64,000 nt of DNA from Aerococcus viridans (GTDB lineage: Bacteria; Bacillota; Bacilli; Lactobacillales; Aerococcaceae), in NCBI RefSeq assembly GCF_002083135.2, contig NZ_NBTM02000001.1, positions 1,054,001-1,118,000 of the forward strand, written 5' to 3'. Each line of letters opens with the position of its first letter. Position 1 is the stretch's first letter. Below the pieces are notes generated by a model. It saw only the letters and a list, made by a program, of their open reading frames with translations. It did no database searches and had not been told where the DNA came from. Below are positions 20,001 through 28,121 of the stretch, in pieces. The position numbers and the translations under genes were made by a program.

Positions 20001-20186
20001 TTTGGTACCTTGGACCAAGAATCCTTGCAACAAGCGATTGAAACTTTGACTGAATTGCAACAAGCGAGCGGCCGTATTGTTGGGATTATTTCTCACGTGG
20101 CTGAATTGAAACAACAAATTCCAGTCCACTTACAAGTGTCCGCCAGCAACGGCGGGTCCAAAGCCTTTTTTACAGGGGTTCAATAG
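17013..20186 (+). CDS. sbcC: Exonuclease subunit SbcC (SMC-like ATPase)
   Basis: SbcC is the Rad50-type ATPase partner of SbcD. The 1057 residues show an N-terminal half-ATPase with Walker A GSTGAGKTT, a long Gln/Glu/Lys-rich coiled coil, a zinc hook CLVCG (Cys534 and Cys537) at the apex, a returning coiled coil, and the C-terminal half with signature SLSGGEGFKASLALALGLSD and Walker B LFIDEGFGTLD. It starts at GTG 17013, overlapping the sbcD stop, with AAAGGAGG upstream. The two proteins should be made together. Confidence 0.96.
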   Translation: MRPIKLELQAFGPYKEKTSLNFTDLGDQNLFLISGSTGAGKTTIFDAIVYALYGKTSGSSRDINELKSQLAEDESIAYVRLTFMIHGKTFTVERIPKQKRPTKRGLIREQNAEVTLEGEDFSLNKTQEVDSKLVEVLGLSADQFRQIVMLPQGEFKKLLEASSGEKEAILRTIFHTDYLDRFQQAIAERFKQANQEVGTLKKQVDQHSQSFVTFADNEVIAIEENGDEEVDTADKSLTEKDRVQNWVDQEDYQNLSEWAGTKVADLDQKNADLSQQITGFESTIQQLEGFIKLLARQDKLHHQEASIKEREATITSERKSLKQYRETQNAYQLIQQIQKQAHKQGQLQKLVNEKTSLLQEANGRLQTVKAEQDEWQDQIQRVDSLRSELQDLAIQENKWDNYLMQEGSLTKQVVYGQSLVEQATKLTSQTQDQEKAFEAGQASLKKLQAELAQVGDINQQQVLVDQKIYQYNLLEKNYQDMVKTNQQIADLTVQVEADQKVYQAKVDERNRLELAYSQNLAGELASQLVEGQPCLVCGSIHHPTPATMQEDAVTKEMVEAGVDAAQTAFQSYSSKSERLSAIQGTFDRIIADQAIEGIATDATSNYEKLEVWRIHLDKEAEDIQQSKSHLDKLCQTKQDLDKQINELTKQVDEAKATLNNMQIEASTLKGQTASNQSAVEELRKEIDQLKGQLVGNSKAVVTAEYQAKNKTLAEITTKDQELKTQLDKHQQEVAQLTTQIAGYKDQIKQGQVELEADQTALDEVMADRQESQEDIRQIHESQKNWAAIESEIQRFDNEVYAFNENKATNQKEIETAGLDENAETYQAEIDQERVKLAEFKAIKDQVISIKAQLDHAIYLFKDSFASYQEKGRHFGELSLLNKVANGKEKAYGYISFERYILGLYFDEILQYANERLMAMTQMRYEFRRIVEGQSGAGAKGLDLAVFDYQAGGERSVQSLSGGEGFKASLALALGLSDVIQNDAGGIEIGTLFIDEGFGTLDQESLQQAIETLTELQQASGRIVGIISHVAELKQQIPVHLQVSASNGGSKAFFTGVQ

Positions 20187-20297
20187 GGCTAAAATCAAAC
20201 AATTGTGAAATTAGGTCCATAGACCTATGACATTTACCTCCAAAGTTGGCAGAATATAGATAACAAAGGAAAGCTAAACAACTAGGAGGTTGTCACA

Positions 20298-21761
20298 ATG
20301 ACGAATCATAAAGAACGTATTTTAAACTTAGTTAAAGAAGGCATTTTAACAAACGAAGAAGCGATTATCTTATTAGAAAATAGAGCGAACCAAGCTGAAT
20401 CAAACCCTACAACACAAACGCAAGTTGAGGAAGAAAAAGATATCTTAGATGACTTTTATGCTGATTGGGAAAATGACCAAGCGATAAATCAAGATGATAT
20501 TACTGGGCGTACACAAAAAGTGGCTATTCAAAAAGACTTGGAAGCGTCACTCGCAAGCAAGTTAACTGAGCGTCAAAATTTGGTTAACCAAGAAGAAAAA
20601 TCTGAAGTGACTTATATTGAAATTGACCGTTTGACTGAAGAAATCAACCAATTGACGGAGCAAATCCACCAACTGAAAGAAGATATTATTCAAATCGATG
20701 CGGAAAATCCAAGACCATCAAGAGCGAAGGCACAAACAGATTCAAATGTTGACGGACGCGAACCGATTGAAGAAGAAACTGAAGCAGGTGCGTACGACTA
20801 CAAAAATATCGTTGGCGACTTCTTCACTAAAACACGGTCAGTTTTAGACCAAGTGCAAGATAAGGTATCAAAAACCGTGAAATTTGAAAAGGGTAGCGGA
20901 TCAATTCCAATTCCTAAATTGATTACCCATGATTTTGAAGCGACCTATGAATACACTGAACCATTATCAATGGTGGATATTCAAATTGCGGCTGGTCAAA
21001 TTGAGTTAACATCTTGGGACCAACCAACTACGAAATTAACAGTCGTTGGTAAATTATACGGCGATTACGAGGAGAAAGATGCGCAAACTGCCTTTGAAAA
21101 AAGAGCAAACCTAGAATTTGTTGACGGGGCCTTAAGCTTGAATATGATTTCTCGTTTTATCAAGACAGATATTGTGGTACAAGTGCCAAAAGACCGCTTA
21201 GATTTTATTAAAGCGAGAACAATTTCTGGCCCTGTAACGGTTGAAGATATGGATACGAATGATATCTACATCCAAACAGTTGACGGCGCGATTAGTATCG
21301 AAAACTTTACAGCTTCAATGATTGAAGTGGATACGAAAAATGGTCAATTAACCTTAAACGATGTGGAAGCCTTGGATTTAGTGGTGAAATCATTGAATGG
21401 TAGCCAACGATTGAAAGGTCACGTAGAAAATGTATTAATGGAAACCTTAAATGGGGACATCGTGATTACAATGGATGCAAAACCTTTAGTTCGTGCCCAA
21501 GTAGAAACAAAAAATGGCGATATTAAATTGAATATGCCAGCAGGTACAGCGGTTGATGGGGTAGCCCACACCAACCAAGGTGAAATTATGTTCCGATCAG
21601 ATTTGATTAAGAGTCAATCACAAGTGAACGATCAATTTAACAAACAAAAAGCATTTTACTATGATGTAGCTGGAGAAAAGGCTTATCGAGTAAACTTGAA
21701 GACAATGCGTGGTAATATTCGTGTGAAAGATGATGCTGATATGCGTAGAGGAGAGATTTAA
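20298..21761 (+). CDS. YvlB-like DUF4097 protein
   Basis: The 487-residue protein begins with a short helical SHOCT-like segment (RILNLVKEGILTNEEAIILLE), has an acidic coiled-coil middle (about 80-135), and ends in a DUF4097 beta-helix-like domain (about 215-487) with repeated motifs such as VDIQIAAGQIELTSWD, ARTISGPVTVEDM and TKNGDIKLNMPAG. No signal peptide or membrane helix is seen. In B. subtilis the relative YvlB is encoded with a PspC protein and YvlD in a cell-envelope-stress operon, and the same order follows here. Molecular function is not known. Confidence 0.85.
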   Translation: MTNHKERILNLVKEGILTNEEAIILLENRANQAESNPTTQTQVEEEKDILDDFYADWENDQAINQDDITGRTQKVAIQKDLEASLASKLTERQNLVNQEEKSEVTYIEIDRLTEEINQLTEQIHQLKEDIIQIDAENPRPSRAKAQTDSNVDGREPIEEETEAGAYDYKNIVGDFFTKTRSVLDQVQDKVSKTVKFEKGSGSIPIPKLITHDFEATYEYTEPLSMVDIQIAAGQIELTSWDQPTTKLTVVGKLYGDYEEKDAQTAFEKRANLEFVDGALSLNMISRFIKTDIVVQVPKDRLDFIKARTISGPVTVEDMDTNDIYIQTVDGAISIENFTASMIEVDTKNGQLTLNDVEALDLVVKSLNGSQRLKGHVENVLMETLNGDIVITMDAKPLVRAQVETKNGDIKLNMPAGTAVDGVAHTNQGEIMFRSDLIKSQSQVNDQFNKQKAFYYDVAGEKAYRVNLKTMRGNIRVKDDADMRRGEI

Positions 21762-21762
21762 T

Positions 21763-21951
21763 ATGTCAGGGAGATTAATGAAGTCAAGAAAAGATAGTTA
21801 CTTATTTGGGGTATGTGGTGGTATTGGTGAATACTTCGGTATTTCTGGTAATTTAGTCCGTATCATCGCAGTATTATTAAGTTTGGCACAGTTTCCAGTT
21901 TGGCTAATCTACATTATTTTAATTTTTGTAATGCCAAACAGAAGCCACTAA
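21763..21951 (+). CDS. Small PspC-domain membrane protein
   Basis: The protein has 62 residues. A PspC motif (SRKDSYLFGVCGGIGEYFGI) is followed by one membrane helix (about 32-57: VRIIAVLLSLAQFPVWLIYI). The ATG at 21763 is two bases after the yvlB-like stop, with AGAGGAGAG overlapping that stop. It is the first of two adjacent PspC proteins; PspC-type proteins sense membrane damage in other bacteria. Confidence 0.88.
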   Translation: MSGRLMKSRKDSYLFGVCGGIGEYFGISGNLVRIIAVLLSLAQFPVWLIYIILIFVMPNRSH

Positions 21952-21970
21952 GAAGGTAGGAGTGAATAGA

Positions 21971-22303
21971 ATGGCTAAGAAATTAACAAAATCACGTAAT
22001 GACGTAAAACTAGATGGTGTTTGTGCCGGGATCGCTGAGTACTTTGAAATTGACCCAACGATTATCCGTATAATCTTTGTCTTCGTCACACTTTCTGGCG
22101 GAGCTGGGTTACTGGTTTATCTATTGTTAGCATTGATTTTACCAAGGGATGAAGGTCGTACACGTGTAGACAGACAGGACCGTGACGAATACCGTCAGAC
22201 TAAATTATTTGATGCTGAAGATCAAGACGACTATAATGAATCTATCTATAATAAAGATTCAAAAGATACTCTTGATGAGGAAGAAAGTTGGCGTGATTTT
22301 TAA
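21971..22303 (+). CDS. PspC-domain membrane protein with acidic tail
   Basis: The protein has 110 residues. SRNDVKLDGVCAGIAEYFEIDPTIIRII is the PspC domain, then a membrane helix (FVFVTLSGGAGLLVYLLLALILP), then a charged, Asp/Glu-rich cytoplasmic tail of about 50 residues that the first copy lacks. ATG 21971 is 8 bp after AGGAG; an upstream GTG at 21962 overlaps that site. The pair probably arose by duplication. Confidence 0.88.
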   Translation: MAKKLTKSRNDVKLDGVCAGIAEYFEIDPTIIRIIFVFVTLSGGAGLLVYLLLALILPRDEGRTRVDRQDRDEYRQTKLFDAEDQDDYNESIYNKDSKDTLDEEESWRDF

Positions 22304-22305
22304 TT

Positions 22306-22659
22306 ATGAGACGATTTATTTTAGCAACACTGATTGATGCTTTGGGCTTGATGGCTATTTCATGGATTCTTGACCCGAATGTATATGTGGCAGATTTTTG
22401 GTCAGCAATCTTAGTAGCTATCGTATTGAGTATTGTGAACTCAATTATTCGTCCTATCGTAAACTTGTTGGCATTACCATTAAATATCCTAACATTCGGC
22501 TTGTTTAGATTAGTCGTAAATGGCTTTATGTTTATTATCGTAGGATTGTTCTTCCCAACATCCTTTGTATTCGCAAACTTCTTTTACGCAATCGCCGCAG
22601 CCTTCTTGTTCTCGATGTACCATTGGTTCTTTGAGAAATTTATCGAAGCCGGGAAATAA
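22306..22659 (+). CDS. yvlD: YvlD-like membrane protein (phage holin 4 superfamily)
   Basis: This is a 117-residue protein with four hydrophobic helices and the family motif VNSIIRPIVNLLALPLNILTFGLFRLVVN. It starts two bases after the PspC stop and ends the yvlB-pspC-pspC-yvlD operon. Despite the holin-like name, relatives are chromosomal envelope proteins; function is not established. Confidence 0.85.
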   Translation: MRRFILATLIDALGLMAISWILDPNVYVADFWSAILVAIVLSIVNSIIRPIVNLLALPLNILTFGLFRLVVNGFMFIIVGLFFPTSFVFANFFYAIAAAFLFSMYHWFFEKFIEAGK

Positions 22660-22672
22660 TGAAGGATGTGAA

Positions 22673-22821
22673 AAATGTCGCTTAGACTCGTAACGGTGGA
22701 AGTTTAAGGCAGTAAATGGCGAAGTCAGCTACAACTTAAGCTGAAATGCAGTCCTGGCTGGAGGCTCGAACCCGACTAGGGTGCGAGAGCCGACGCAGTC
22801 GAATCTATATTTTTAAATCCT
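22673..22821 (+). ncRNA. Candidate unassigned RNA between yvlD and hprK
   Basis: About 150 nt of GC-richer, non-coding sequence runs from the yvlD stop to a strong terminator. Pairings seen are TAGACTCG (22683-22690) with CGAATCTA (22800-22807, one mismatch) as a closing stem, GTTTAAG (22702-22708) with CTTAAGC (22735-22741), and a hairpin 22763-22791 (GGCTCG-AACCC/GGGTG-CGAGAGCC). Only very short open frames exist. It does not fit a riboswitch, T-box, tmRNA, RNase P or 6S RNA that I know. It could be a small RNA or a long 3' UTR. Confidence 0.4.
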
Positions 22822-22871
22822 AATCCGCTTGTTGATCTGAATGCCAGATTGACGAGCGGATTTTTCTTTTT
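22822..22871 (+). terminator. Strong terminator upstream of hprK
   Basis: AATCCGCTTGTTGATCTG pairs with CAGATTGACGAGCGGATT over about 18 bp (several G-U pairs) and is followed by TTTCTTTTT. It ends the yvl operon and the candidate RNA. An extended -10 (TGGTAAAAT, hexamer 22916-22921) downstream can serve hprK. Confidence 0.9.
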
Positions 22872-22957
22872 CACAAATTACCACTTATCCAACTGTCCAT
22901 ATGGGTCTAGTATGGTAAAATAGGGGCAAAGTGACTTGTTAAGAAAGGAAACCGTAT

Positions 22958-23884
22958 ATGAAAAAGGTAACCGTGAAAGATTTAGTCGAAAAATTTGATT
23001 TTGAGGTTATTTGTGGTGCAGATTATTTAGACCGCGAGATCATTACCAGTGATATTTCAAGACCTGGTTTGGAAATTACCGGCTATTTTAACTACTATCC
23101 TTCTGAGCGTGTCCAATTGTTTGGACGTGCAGAGCATACATATTTGTCTAGAATGACTTCGGATGAGCGTTTGTTAATTATGCGCCGTCTCTCCAAAGAA
23201 GATACACCATTCTTTATTTTCTCTAGAGGTTTACAACCGGAATATGAAGTGATTCAAGCTGCTGAAGAAAATCATATTCCTGTATTAATTTCAACAACAA
23301 CGACGACCCGTCTGTCTAGTAACTTAGCGGAAATGTTGCATGCGCACTTAGCAGAGCGGATTTCAAAACATGGGGTATTTGTGGATGTATATGGGCTGGG
23401 TATTATGATTACTGGCCACTCTGGTGTAGGTAAATCAGAAACCGCTTTAGAACTTGTAAAAGGTGGTCACCGCCTGGTTGCTGACGACCGGGTTGACTTC
23501 TATCAGCGCGACGATACCACCATCATGGGCGAAGCCCCTGAAATTCTACGGAATGTCATGGAAATTCGCGGACTTGGGATTATTGACGTGATGACACTTT
23601 ACGGGGCGGGTGCAGTCCGTAAAGAACAACAGCTAAACCTGATTATCGACTTGAAAGACTTGAAGAAGGATGCGAAGTTTGACCGCCTGGGTACTGCGGA
23701 AGAGCGTGAACAAATTTTAGAGGTGGCAATCCCTAAAATTACCATTCCTGTCCAAACTGGACGGAACATTTCAAGTATTATCGAGGTAGCAGCTATCAAC
23801 TTTAGAGCCAAATCAATGGGCTTTGACGCTGCACAAATGTTTAATGACCGTTTAACGACACTTATCGACAAAAACAAATTATAA
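22958..23884 (+). CDS. hprK: HPr kinase/phosphorylase
   Basis: HprK phosphorylates and dephosphorylates Ser46 of HPr, which lets HPr act with CcpA in carbon catabolite control. The 308 residues have the N-terminal domain (VKDLVEKFDFEVICG), P-loop GHSGVGKS (153-160), and the family signature MEIRGLGIIDVMTLYGAGAV. AAAGGA precedes the ATG. The gene is the head of an hprK-lgt-gpsA run. The cre-like sites in the 45-47 kb cluster are possible end targets of this pathway. Confidence 0.97.
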   Translation: MKKVTVKDLVEKFDFEVICGADYLDREIITSDISRPGLEITGYFNYYPSERVQLFGRAEHTYLSRMTSDERLLIMRRLSKEDTPFFIFSRGLQPEYEVIQAAEENHIPVLISTTTTTRLSSNLAEMLHAHLAERISKHGVFVDVYGLGIMITGHSGVGKSETALELVKGGHRLVADDRVDFYQRDDTTIMGEAPEILRNVMEIRGLGIIDVMTLYGAGAVRKEQQLNLIIDLKDLKKDAKFDRLGTAEEREQILEVAIPKITIPVQTGRNISSIIEVAAINFRAKSMGFDAAQMFNDRLTTLIDKNKL

Positions 23885-23957
23885 AAGCCCTATACTGTGA
23901 CAATAAATAGTAAAAGGGATGAACAACTGCCATTAACAAAAGGAGAGAAAGAACAAA

Positions 23958-24800
23958 ATGATGAATATAGCTGCAATAGATCCAGTCGCTTTTGACATAT
24001 TCGGTTGGCCAATCCGTTGGTACGGGATTTTTATCGGGGCTGCTATTTTACTAGCCCTTACATTTGCTTCAAGAGATTTTCGTCGTAAGGGTTGGGATGA
24101 AGAATTTATTTTAGACGCAGCTGTATGGACCATTCTAATCGGTTTTATCGGCGCGCGCGTCTACTACGTCCTATTTGAATTGGACTACTATCTACAAAAT
24201 CCAGGCGAAATCCTACAAATTTGGAACGGTGGGATTGCCATTTATGGTGGTGTCATCGCCGGAGGTTTAACCTTGTACTTCTACGCTAAATCGAAGAAAA
24301 TGGATCCTTTATTTGTAACGGATACCGTAGCACCTTACCTATTACTAGCGCAAGCCATTGGTCGTTGGGGTAATTTCGTTAACCAAGAAGCCCATGGTGG
24401 GGAAGTGACCTTAGAATTCCTACAAGATACCTTACATTTACCGCAATTTATTGTAGACGGTATGCACATCGATGGGGCTTACTACCATCCAACTTTCCTG
24501 TACGAGTCAGTCTGGAATATCCTTGGGGTTGCCGTCCTATTATTCGTCCGTTCACGTAATAAAACCTTGCGTATTGGGGACACCACCTTACTTTATCTGA
24601 TCTGGTATTCATTTGGCCGCTTCTTCATCGAAGGGTTGCGGACAGACAGCTTGTGGTGGGGACCTTTCCGTGTCAGCCAAGTATTATCCGCCGTCTTATT
24701 CATCGGCGCATTATTGATTTTTGCCGCACGCCGCATGAACGACAAGTATTATGAATACTACTCTGAACACAATGGTCCAGCTTACAAATCAAGTAAATAG
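23958..24800 (+). CDS. lgt: Prolipoprotein diacylglyceryl transferase
   Basis: Lgt attaches diacylglycerol to the lipobox cysteine of prelipoproteins (PstS and the LivJ-like proteins here would be substrates). The 280 residues contain about seven membrane helices and the motifs [49 protein letters not shown] (family signature) and [15 protein letters not shown] lies 11-16 bp before ATG 23958; ATG 23961 is an equally possible start. Confidence 0.96.
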   Translation: MMNIAAIDPVAFDIFGWPIRWYGIFIGAAILLALTFASRDFRRKGWDEEFILDAAVWTILIGFIGARVYYVLFELDYYLQNPGEILQIWNGGIAIYGGVIAGGLTLYFYAKSKKMDPLFVTDTVAPYLLLAQAIGRWGNFVNQEAHGGEVTLEFLQDTLHLPQFIVDGMHIDGAYYHPTFLYESVWNILGVAVLLFVRSRNKTLRIGDTTLLYLIWYSFGRFFIEGLRTDSLWWGPFRVSQVLSAVLFIGALLIFAARRMNDKYYEYYSEHNGPAYKSSK

Positions 24801-24832
24801 AAAATATGCCCATAGAATGGAGAAGTGATGAC

Positions 24833-25885
24833 GTGACGTCCAAAAATATTGCCGTACTAGGCGCTGGCTCATGGGGAACAGCACTTGCCATGGTCCTTGC
24901 AGAAAATGGCCATCAGGTGACCTTATGGACCCATAATCCAGACCAGGCTCGTGAGATTCAAACCACTGGGAAAAATGACCATTATTTACCTGATCTAGTG
25001 TTGCCGAAGAATATTATTGCAACAAATGATATGGCCCTAGCCTTGGACCAGGCAGACTTAATCAACTTTGTCGTGCCCACCAAGGCCATACGGCAGGTAG
25101 CAAGCCAGGTGGTTGCTATCTTGCAGGAGAAAAATGTGCACGAATTACCGGTCATTATGCACGCGGCTAAGGGATTAGAGCAGGGCACTCACTTGCGGAT
25201 TTCTGAGATTCTAACGGAAGTCTTCCAGCCAATCGGCCAAGCGCGTGTGGTGGTTTTATCCGGACCAAGTCACGCAGAAGAGGTGGTCAAACATGATATT
25301 ACGGCCATAACAGCGGCTTCAATTGATGACGAGGCCTGCCACCTAGTCCAAGAAGTATTCATGAATGACTACTTTAGGGTTTATACCAATCCGGATATCA
25401 TCGGGGTTGAACTGGCAGGATCATTGAAAAACATTATCGCACTAGGTGCTGGTGCCTTAGTAGGTGCAGGTTATGGGGACAATGCCAAGGCGGCTTTAAT
25501 CAGCCGAGGGCTTGCTGAAATTACCCGGTTAGGAGTGGCCATGGGGGCTGATCCACTAACCTTTATGGGCCTTTCAGCTGTCGGTGACTTGATTGTTACT
25601 GCCACCAGTGTCCACTCAAGAAACTGGCGGGCGGGTCAACAAGTTGGTCAAGGTCAAGCGGTTAAAGATGTTGAAGACCACATGGGTATGGTTGTTGAAG
25701 GGTTTGCGACAGCTGTTTCAGCCTATGAATTGGCCCAGGAAGAGGGCGTTGATATGCCGATTACCCAAGCAATTTACAAGGTGATTCAAGGTGAGTCTAC
25801 TATTCAAGATGTGATTGCCACTTTAATGGCTAGAGAACGCAAAGGTGAATTGCAATTTGAAGATGACTTGAAGGATATTTTTTAA
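24833..25885 (+). CDS. gpsA: Glycerol-3-phosphate dehydrogenase [NAD(P)+]
   Basis: GpsA makes sn-glycerol-3-phosphate for membrane lipids. It has an N-terminal Rossmann motif ([21 protein letters not shown]), [19 protein letters not shown], and the catalytic/substrate segment [13 protein letters not shown]...[17 protein letters not shown] prefer GTG 24833 ([10 protein letters not shown]), 10 bp after GGAG; the frame is open to ATG 24806, but that would put the ribosome site inside the gene. Length from GTG is 350 residues, close to the family norm. Confidence 0.94.
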   Translation: MTSKNIAVLGAGSWGTALAMVLAENGHQVTLWTHNPDQAREIQTTGKNDHYLPDLVLPKNIIATNDMALALDQADLINFVVPTKAIRQVASQVVAILQEKNVHELPVIMHAAKGLEQGTHLRISEILTEVFQPIGQARVVVLSGPSHAEEVVKHDITAITAASIDDEACHLVQEVFMNDYFRVYTNPDIIGVELAGSLKNIIALGAGALVGAGYGDNAKAALISRGLAEITRLGVAMGADPLTFMGLSAVGDLIVTATSVHSRNWRAGQQVGQGQAVKDVEDHMGMVVEGFATAVSAYELAQEEGVDMPITQAIYKVIQGESTIQDVIATLMARERKGELQFEDDLKDIF

Positions 25886-25943
25886 GGGCAATTTGAGTTA
25901 TAATGAAGTTAGAAAATTTAGTAGATAAATGGAGGATTCATTC

Positions 25944-26816
25944 ATGGCGAAAGTAAGAAAAGCGATTATTCCTGCAGCAGGGCTAGGTACACGGTTCTTA
26001 CCTGCAACAAAGGCGATGGCGAAAGAGATGTTGCCGATTGTTAATAAACCAACGATTCAATTTATCGTAGAAGAGGCCTTGGCTTCAGGAATTGAAGATA
26101 TTCTAATTGTTACTGGAAAAAGTAAACGACCAATCGAAGACCACTTTGACTCAAATGTGGAGTTAGAGTCTAACTTGGCTGATAAGGGCCGTGATGACTT
26201 GCTTGAAATCATCGGGGAAACGGTTGGTTTAAACCTATTCTTCAAACGTCAATCTTATCCAAAAGGGTTAGGAGACGCGGTATTACAAGCAAAAGCCTTT
26301 GTTGGTGACGAGCCTTTTGTCGTAATGCTTGGGGATGACTTGATGGTTGACGAAGTGCCATTAACGAAACAATTGATTGACGCTTATGATGTCACAAAAG
26401 CGTCTAACATTGCGGTAATGCCTGTACCACATGAAGATACAGATAAATACGGGGTAATCGATCCTGAAGCGCAATTCTCTGAAAAAATCTACAATGTAAA
26501 ACAATTCGTTGAAAAACCAAAACCAGAAGATGCGCCATCAAACTTGGCGATTATCGGTCGTTACTTGTTAACACCAGAAATCTTTGACTTGTTGGAAACA
26601 CAAGGTGAGGGTGCTGGTAACGAAATCCAATTAACAGATGCCATTGACCGTTTAAACAAAACGCAACGCGTGTTTGCGTATGAGTTTACTGGTCGTCGTT
26701 ATGATGTTGGGAATAAATTGGGCTACATGCAAACAAGCATTGAATATGGTCTTGAACAAGACGATATCAAAGAAGGTTTGAAAGAGTACTTACTATCCAT
26801 CGAAGATGAACTTTAA
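25944..26816 (+). CDS. galU: UTP-glucose-1-phosphate uridylyltransferase
   Basis: GalU makes UDP-glucose for glycolipid, teichoic acid and polysaccharide synthesis. Motifs are [27 protein letters not shown] (nucleotide binding), LGDDLM, FVEKPKP and [17 protein letters not shown] 25944 follows GGAGG by 8 bp; an ATG at 25929 overlaps that site. 290 residues. A terminator follows. pgm, which supplies the glucose-1-phosphate, is two genes downstream. Confidence 0.96.
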   Translation: MAKVRKAIIPAAGLGTRFLPATKAMAKEMLPIVNKPTIQFIVEEALASGIEDILIVTGKSKRPIEDHFDSNVELESNLADKGRDDLLEIIGETVGLNLFFKRQSYPKGLGDAVLQAKAFVGDEPFVVMLGDDLMVDEVPLTKQLIDAYDVTKASNIAVMPVPHEDTDKYGVIDPEAQFSEKIYNVKQFVEKPKPEDAPSNLAIIGRYLLTPEIFDLLETQGEGAGNEIQLTDAIDRLNKTQRVFAYEFTGRRYDVGNKLGYMQTSIEYGLEQDDIKEGLKEYLLSIEDEL

Positions 26817-26836
26817 TTCATTAGAGAGTTTTTGTG

Positions 26837-26874
26837 AAAGATTGTAATTAGCTTGAGCTAGTTGCAATCTTTTT
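26837..26874 (+). terminator. Terminator of galU
   Basis: AAAGATTGTAATTAGC pairs with GCTAGTTGCAATCTTT around TTGA, followed by TTTTT. A TAGAAT with upstream TG (26886-26894) beyond it can serve as the trxB -10. Confidence 0.9.
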
Positions 26875-26961
26875 CCCTTAAATCGTGTTAGAATGGTAAA
26901 CGATGTTAAGAAAAGCAATTGATTATAAAAATGAAAAATTACAAGAAAGGATGTGTACAAT

Positions 26962-27900
26962 TTGGCAGAAGAAATTCAAAAATTTGATGTAGTTGTGGTT
27001 GGTGCAGGACCAGCGGGTATGACTGCTGCCTTATACGCATCACGGGCTAACTTGTCCGTAGCATTATTAGAACGTGGAATCCCTGGGGGCGAATTGGTCA
27101 ATACAGCGGATGTCGAAAATTACCCTGGTTTCAAAAACATTCAAGGACCAGACTTGGCCAATGAAATGTACGAAGGGGCAATGCAATTTGGTGTGGTCCA
27201 CGAATTTGGGACGGTCACTAAAGTAACGCCGAATGAAGGCGCACATTTACTAGAAACAGATATGGGTAAAACTTACCAAGCTAAAGCGATTATTATCGCA
27301 ACTGGTTCTGTTCACCGTAAATTGGGTGTGCCAGGTGAAGATAAATACTCAGGACGCGGTGTATCTTACTGTGCGGTTTGTGACGGGGCTTTCTTCCGTG
27401 ATAAAGACCTTCGTGTAATTGGTGGGGGTGACTCAGCTGTTGAAGAAGGGACTTACTTAACGCAATTTGGTAAAAACGTGAATATCGTTCACCGTCGTGA
27501 CGAATTACGGGCTCAAAAAATCTTACAAGACCGTGCTATGTCTAACGATAAGGTTGATTTCACCTGGGATACAGTTGTCAAAGAAATCAAAGGAGACGAC
27601 ATGAAAGTCACTGGTTTAGTCGTTGAAAACGTGAAAACTGGTGAAATCACTGACGTGGATACAGATGGTGTCTTCATTTATGTTGGTTTGATTCCAAATA
27701 CCGAAGCATTTGCTGATTTAAACATCACAGATGAAGAAGGTTGGGTCATCACAGATGAAGATATGCAAACAAATATTTCTGGTATCTTCGCCATTGGTGA
27801 CGTTCGTCAAAAGAAATTGCGCCAAATTTCAACAGCAGTCGGTGACGGTGCCATTGGTGGTCAAGAAGCCTTCAATTACATTGAAACACTAAACGACTAG
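26962..27900 (+). CDS. trxB: Thioredoxin reductase (NADPH)
   Basis: This flavoenzyme reduces thioredoxin with NADPH. FAD motif VVVVGAGPAGMTAALYASRA, redox-active CAVC (137-140), NADPH-binding VIGGGDSAVEEG and the C-terminal FAD motif ISGIFAIGDVRQK are all present. I place the start at TTG 26962 (MAEEIQKFD), 9 bp after AAAGGAT; a GTG at 26953 overlaps that site. Length 312 is normal. It is transcribed alone, between two terminators. Confidence 0.95.
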   Translation: MAEEIQKFDVVVVGAGPAGMTAALYASRANLSVALLERGIPGGELVNTADVENYPGFKNIQGPDLANEMYEGAMQFGVVHEFGTVTKVTPNEGAHLLETDMGKTYQAKAIIIATGSVHRKLGVPGEDKYSGRGVSYCAVCDGAFFRDKDLRVIGGGDSAVEEGTYLTQFGKNVNIVHRRDELRAQKILQDRAMSNDKVDFTWDTVVKEIKGDDMKVTGLVVENVKTGEITDVDTDGVFIYVGLIPNTEAFADLNITDEEGWVITDEDMQTNISGIFAIGDVRQKKLRQISTAVGDGAIGGQEAFNYIETLND

Positions 27901-27953
27901 TTCTAAATATCATATAAAACAGCTAAAGCAAGGTGGATGTGCGTTAGCTTGAA

Positions 27954-27982
27954 GGGGGTAGGCTTTGGTCTACCTCCTTTTT
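27954..27982 (+). terminator. Terminator of trxB
   Basis: GGGGGTAG and CTACCTCC pair around an 8-nt loop and are followed by five T. Confidence 0.88.
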
Positions 27983-28121
27983 GATTGAAAAAGGACGAAT
28001 CTTCATTTAAACTAGCACCCTATATGAAATTGCCAATCAGCTTGTCTTTGATATATCTTTTTTTATAAAATTTGATACAATAAGGTTAAGATGTTATCGC
28101 TTTTAAAATTAGGGAGGCTAC

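Noticed and set aside
22673-22821. hprK riboswitch or 5' leader
   Set aside because: A strong terminator and a new promoter separate it from hprK, and no alternative antiterminator pairing was found.
28092-28105. cre site before pgm
   Set aside because: TGTTATCGCTTTTA lacks the conserved C near its right end; too weak to list.
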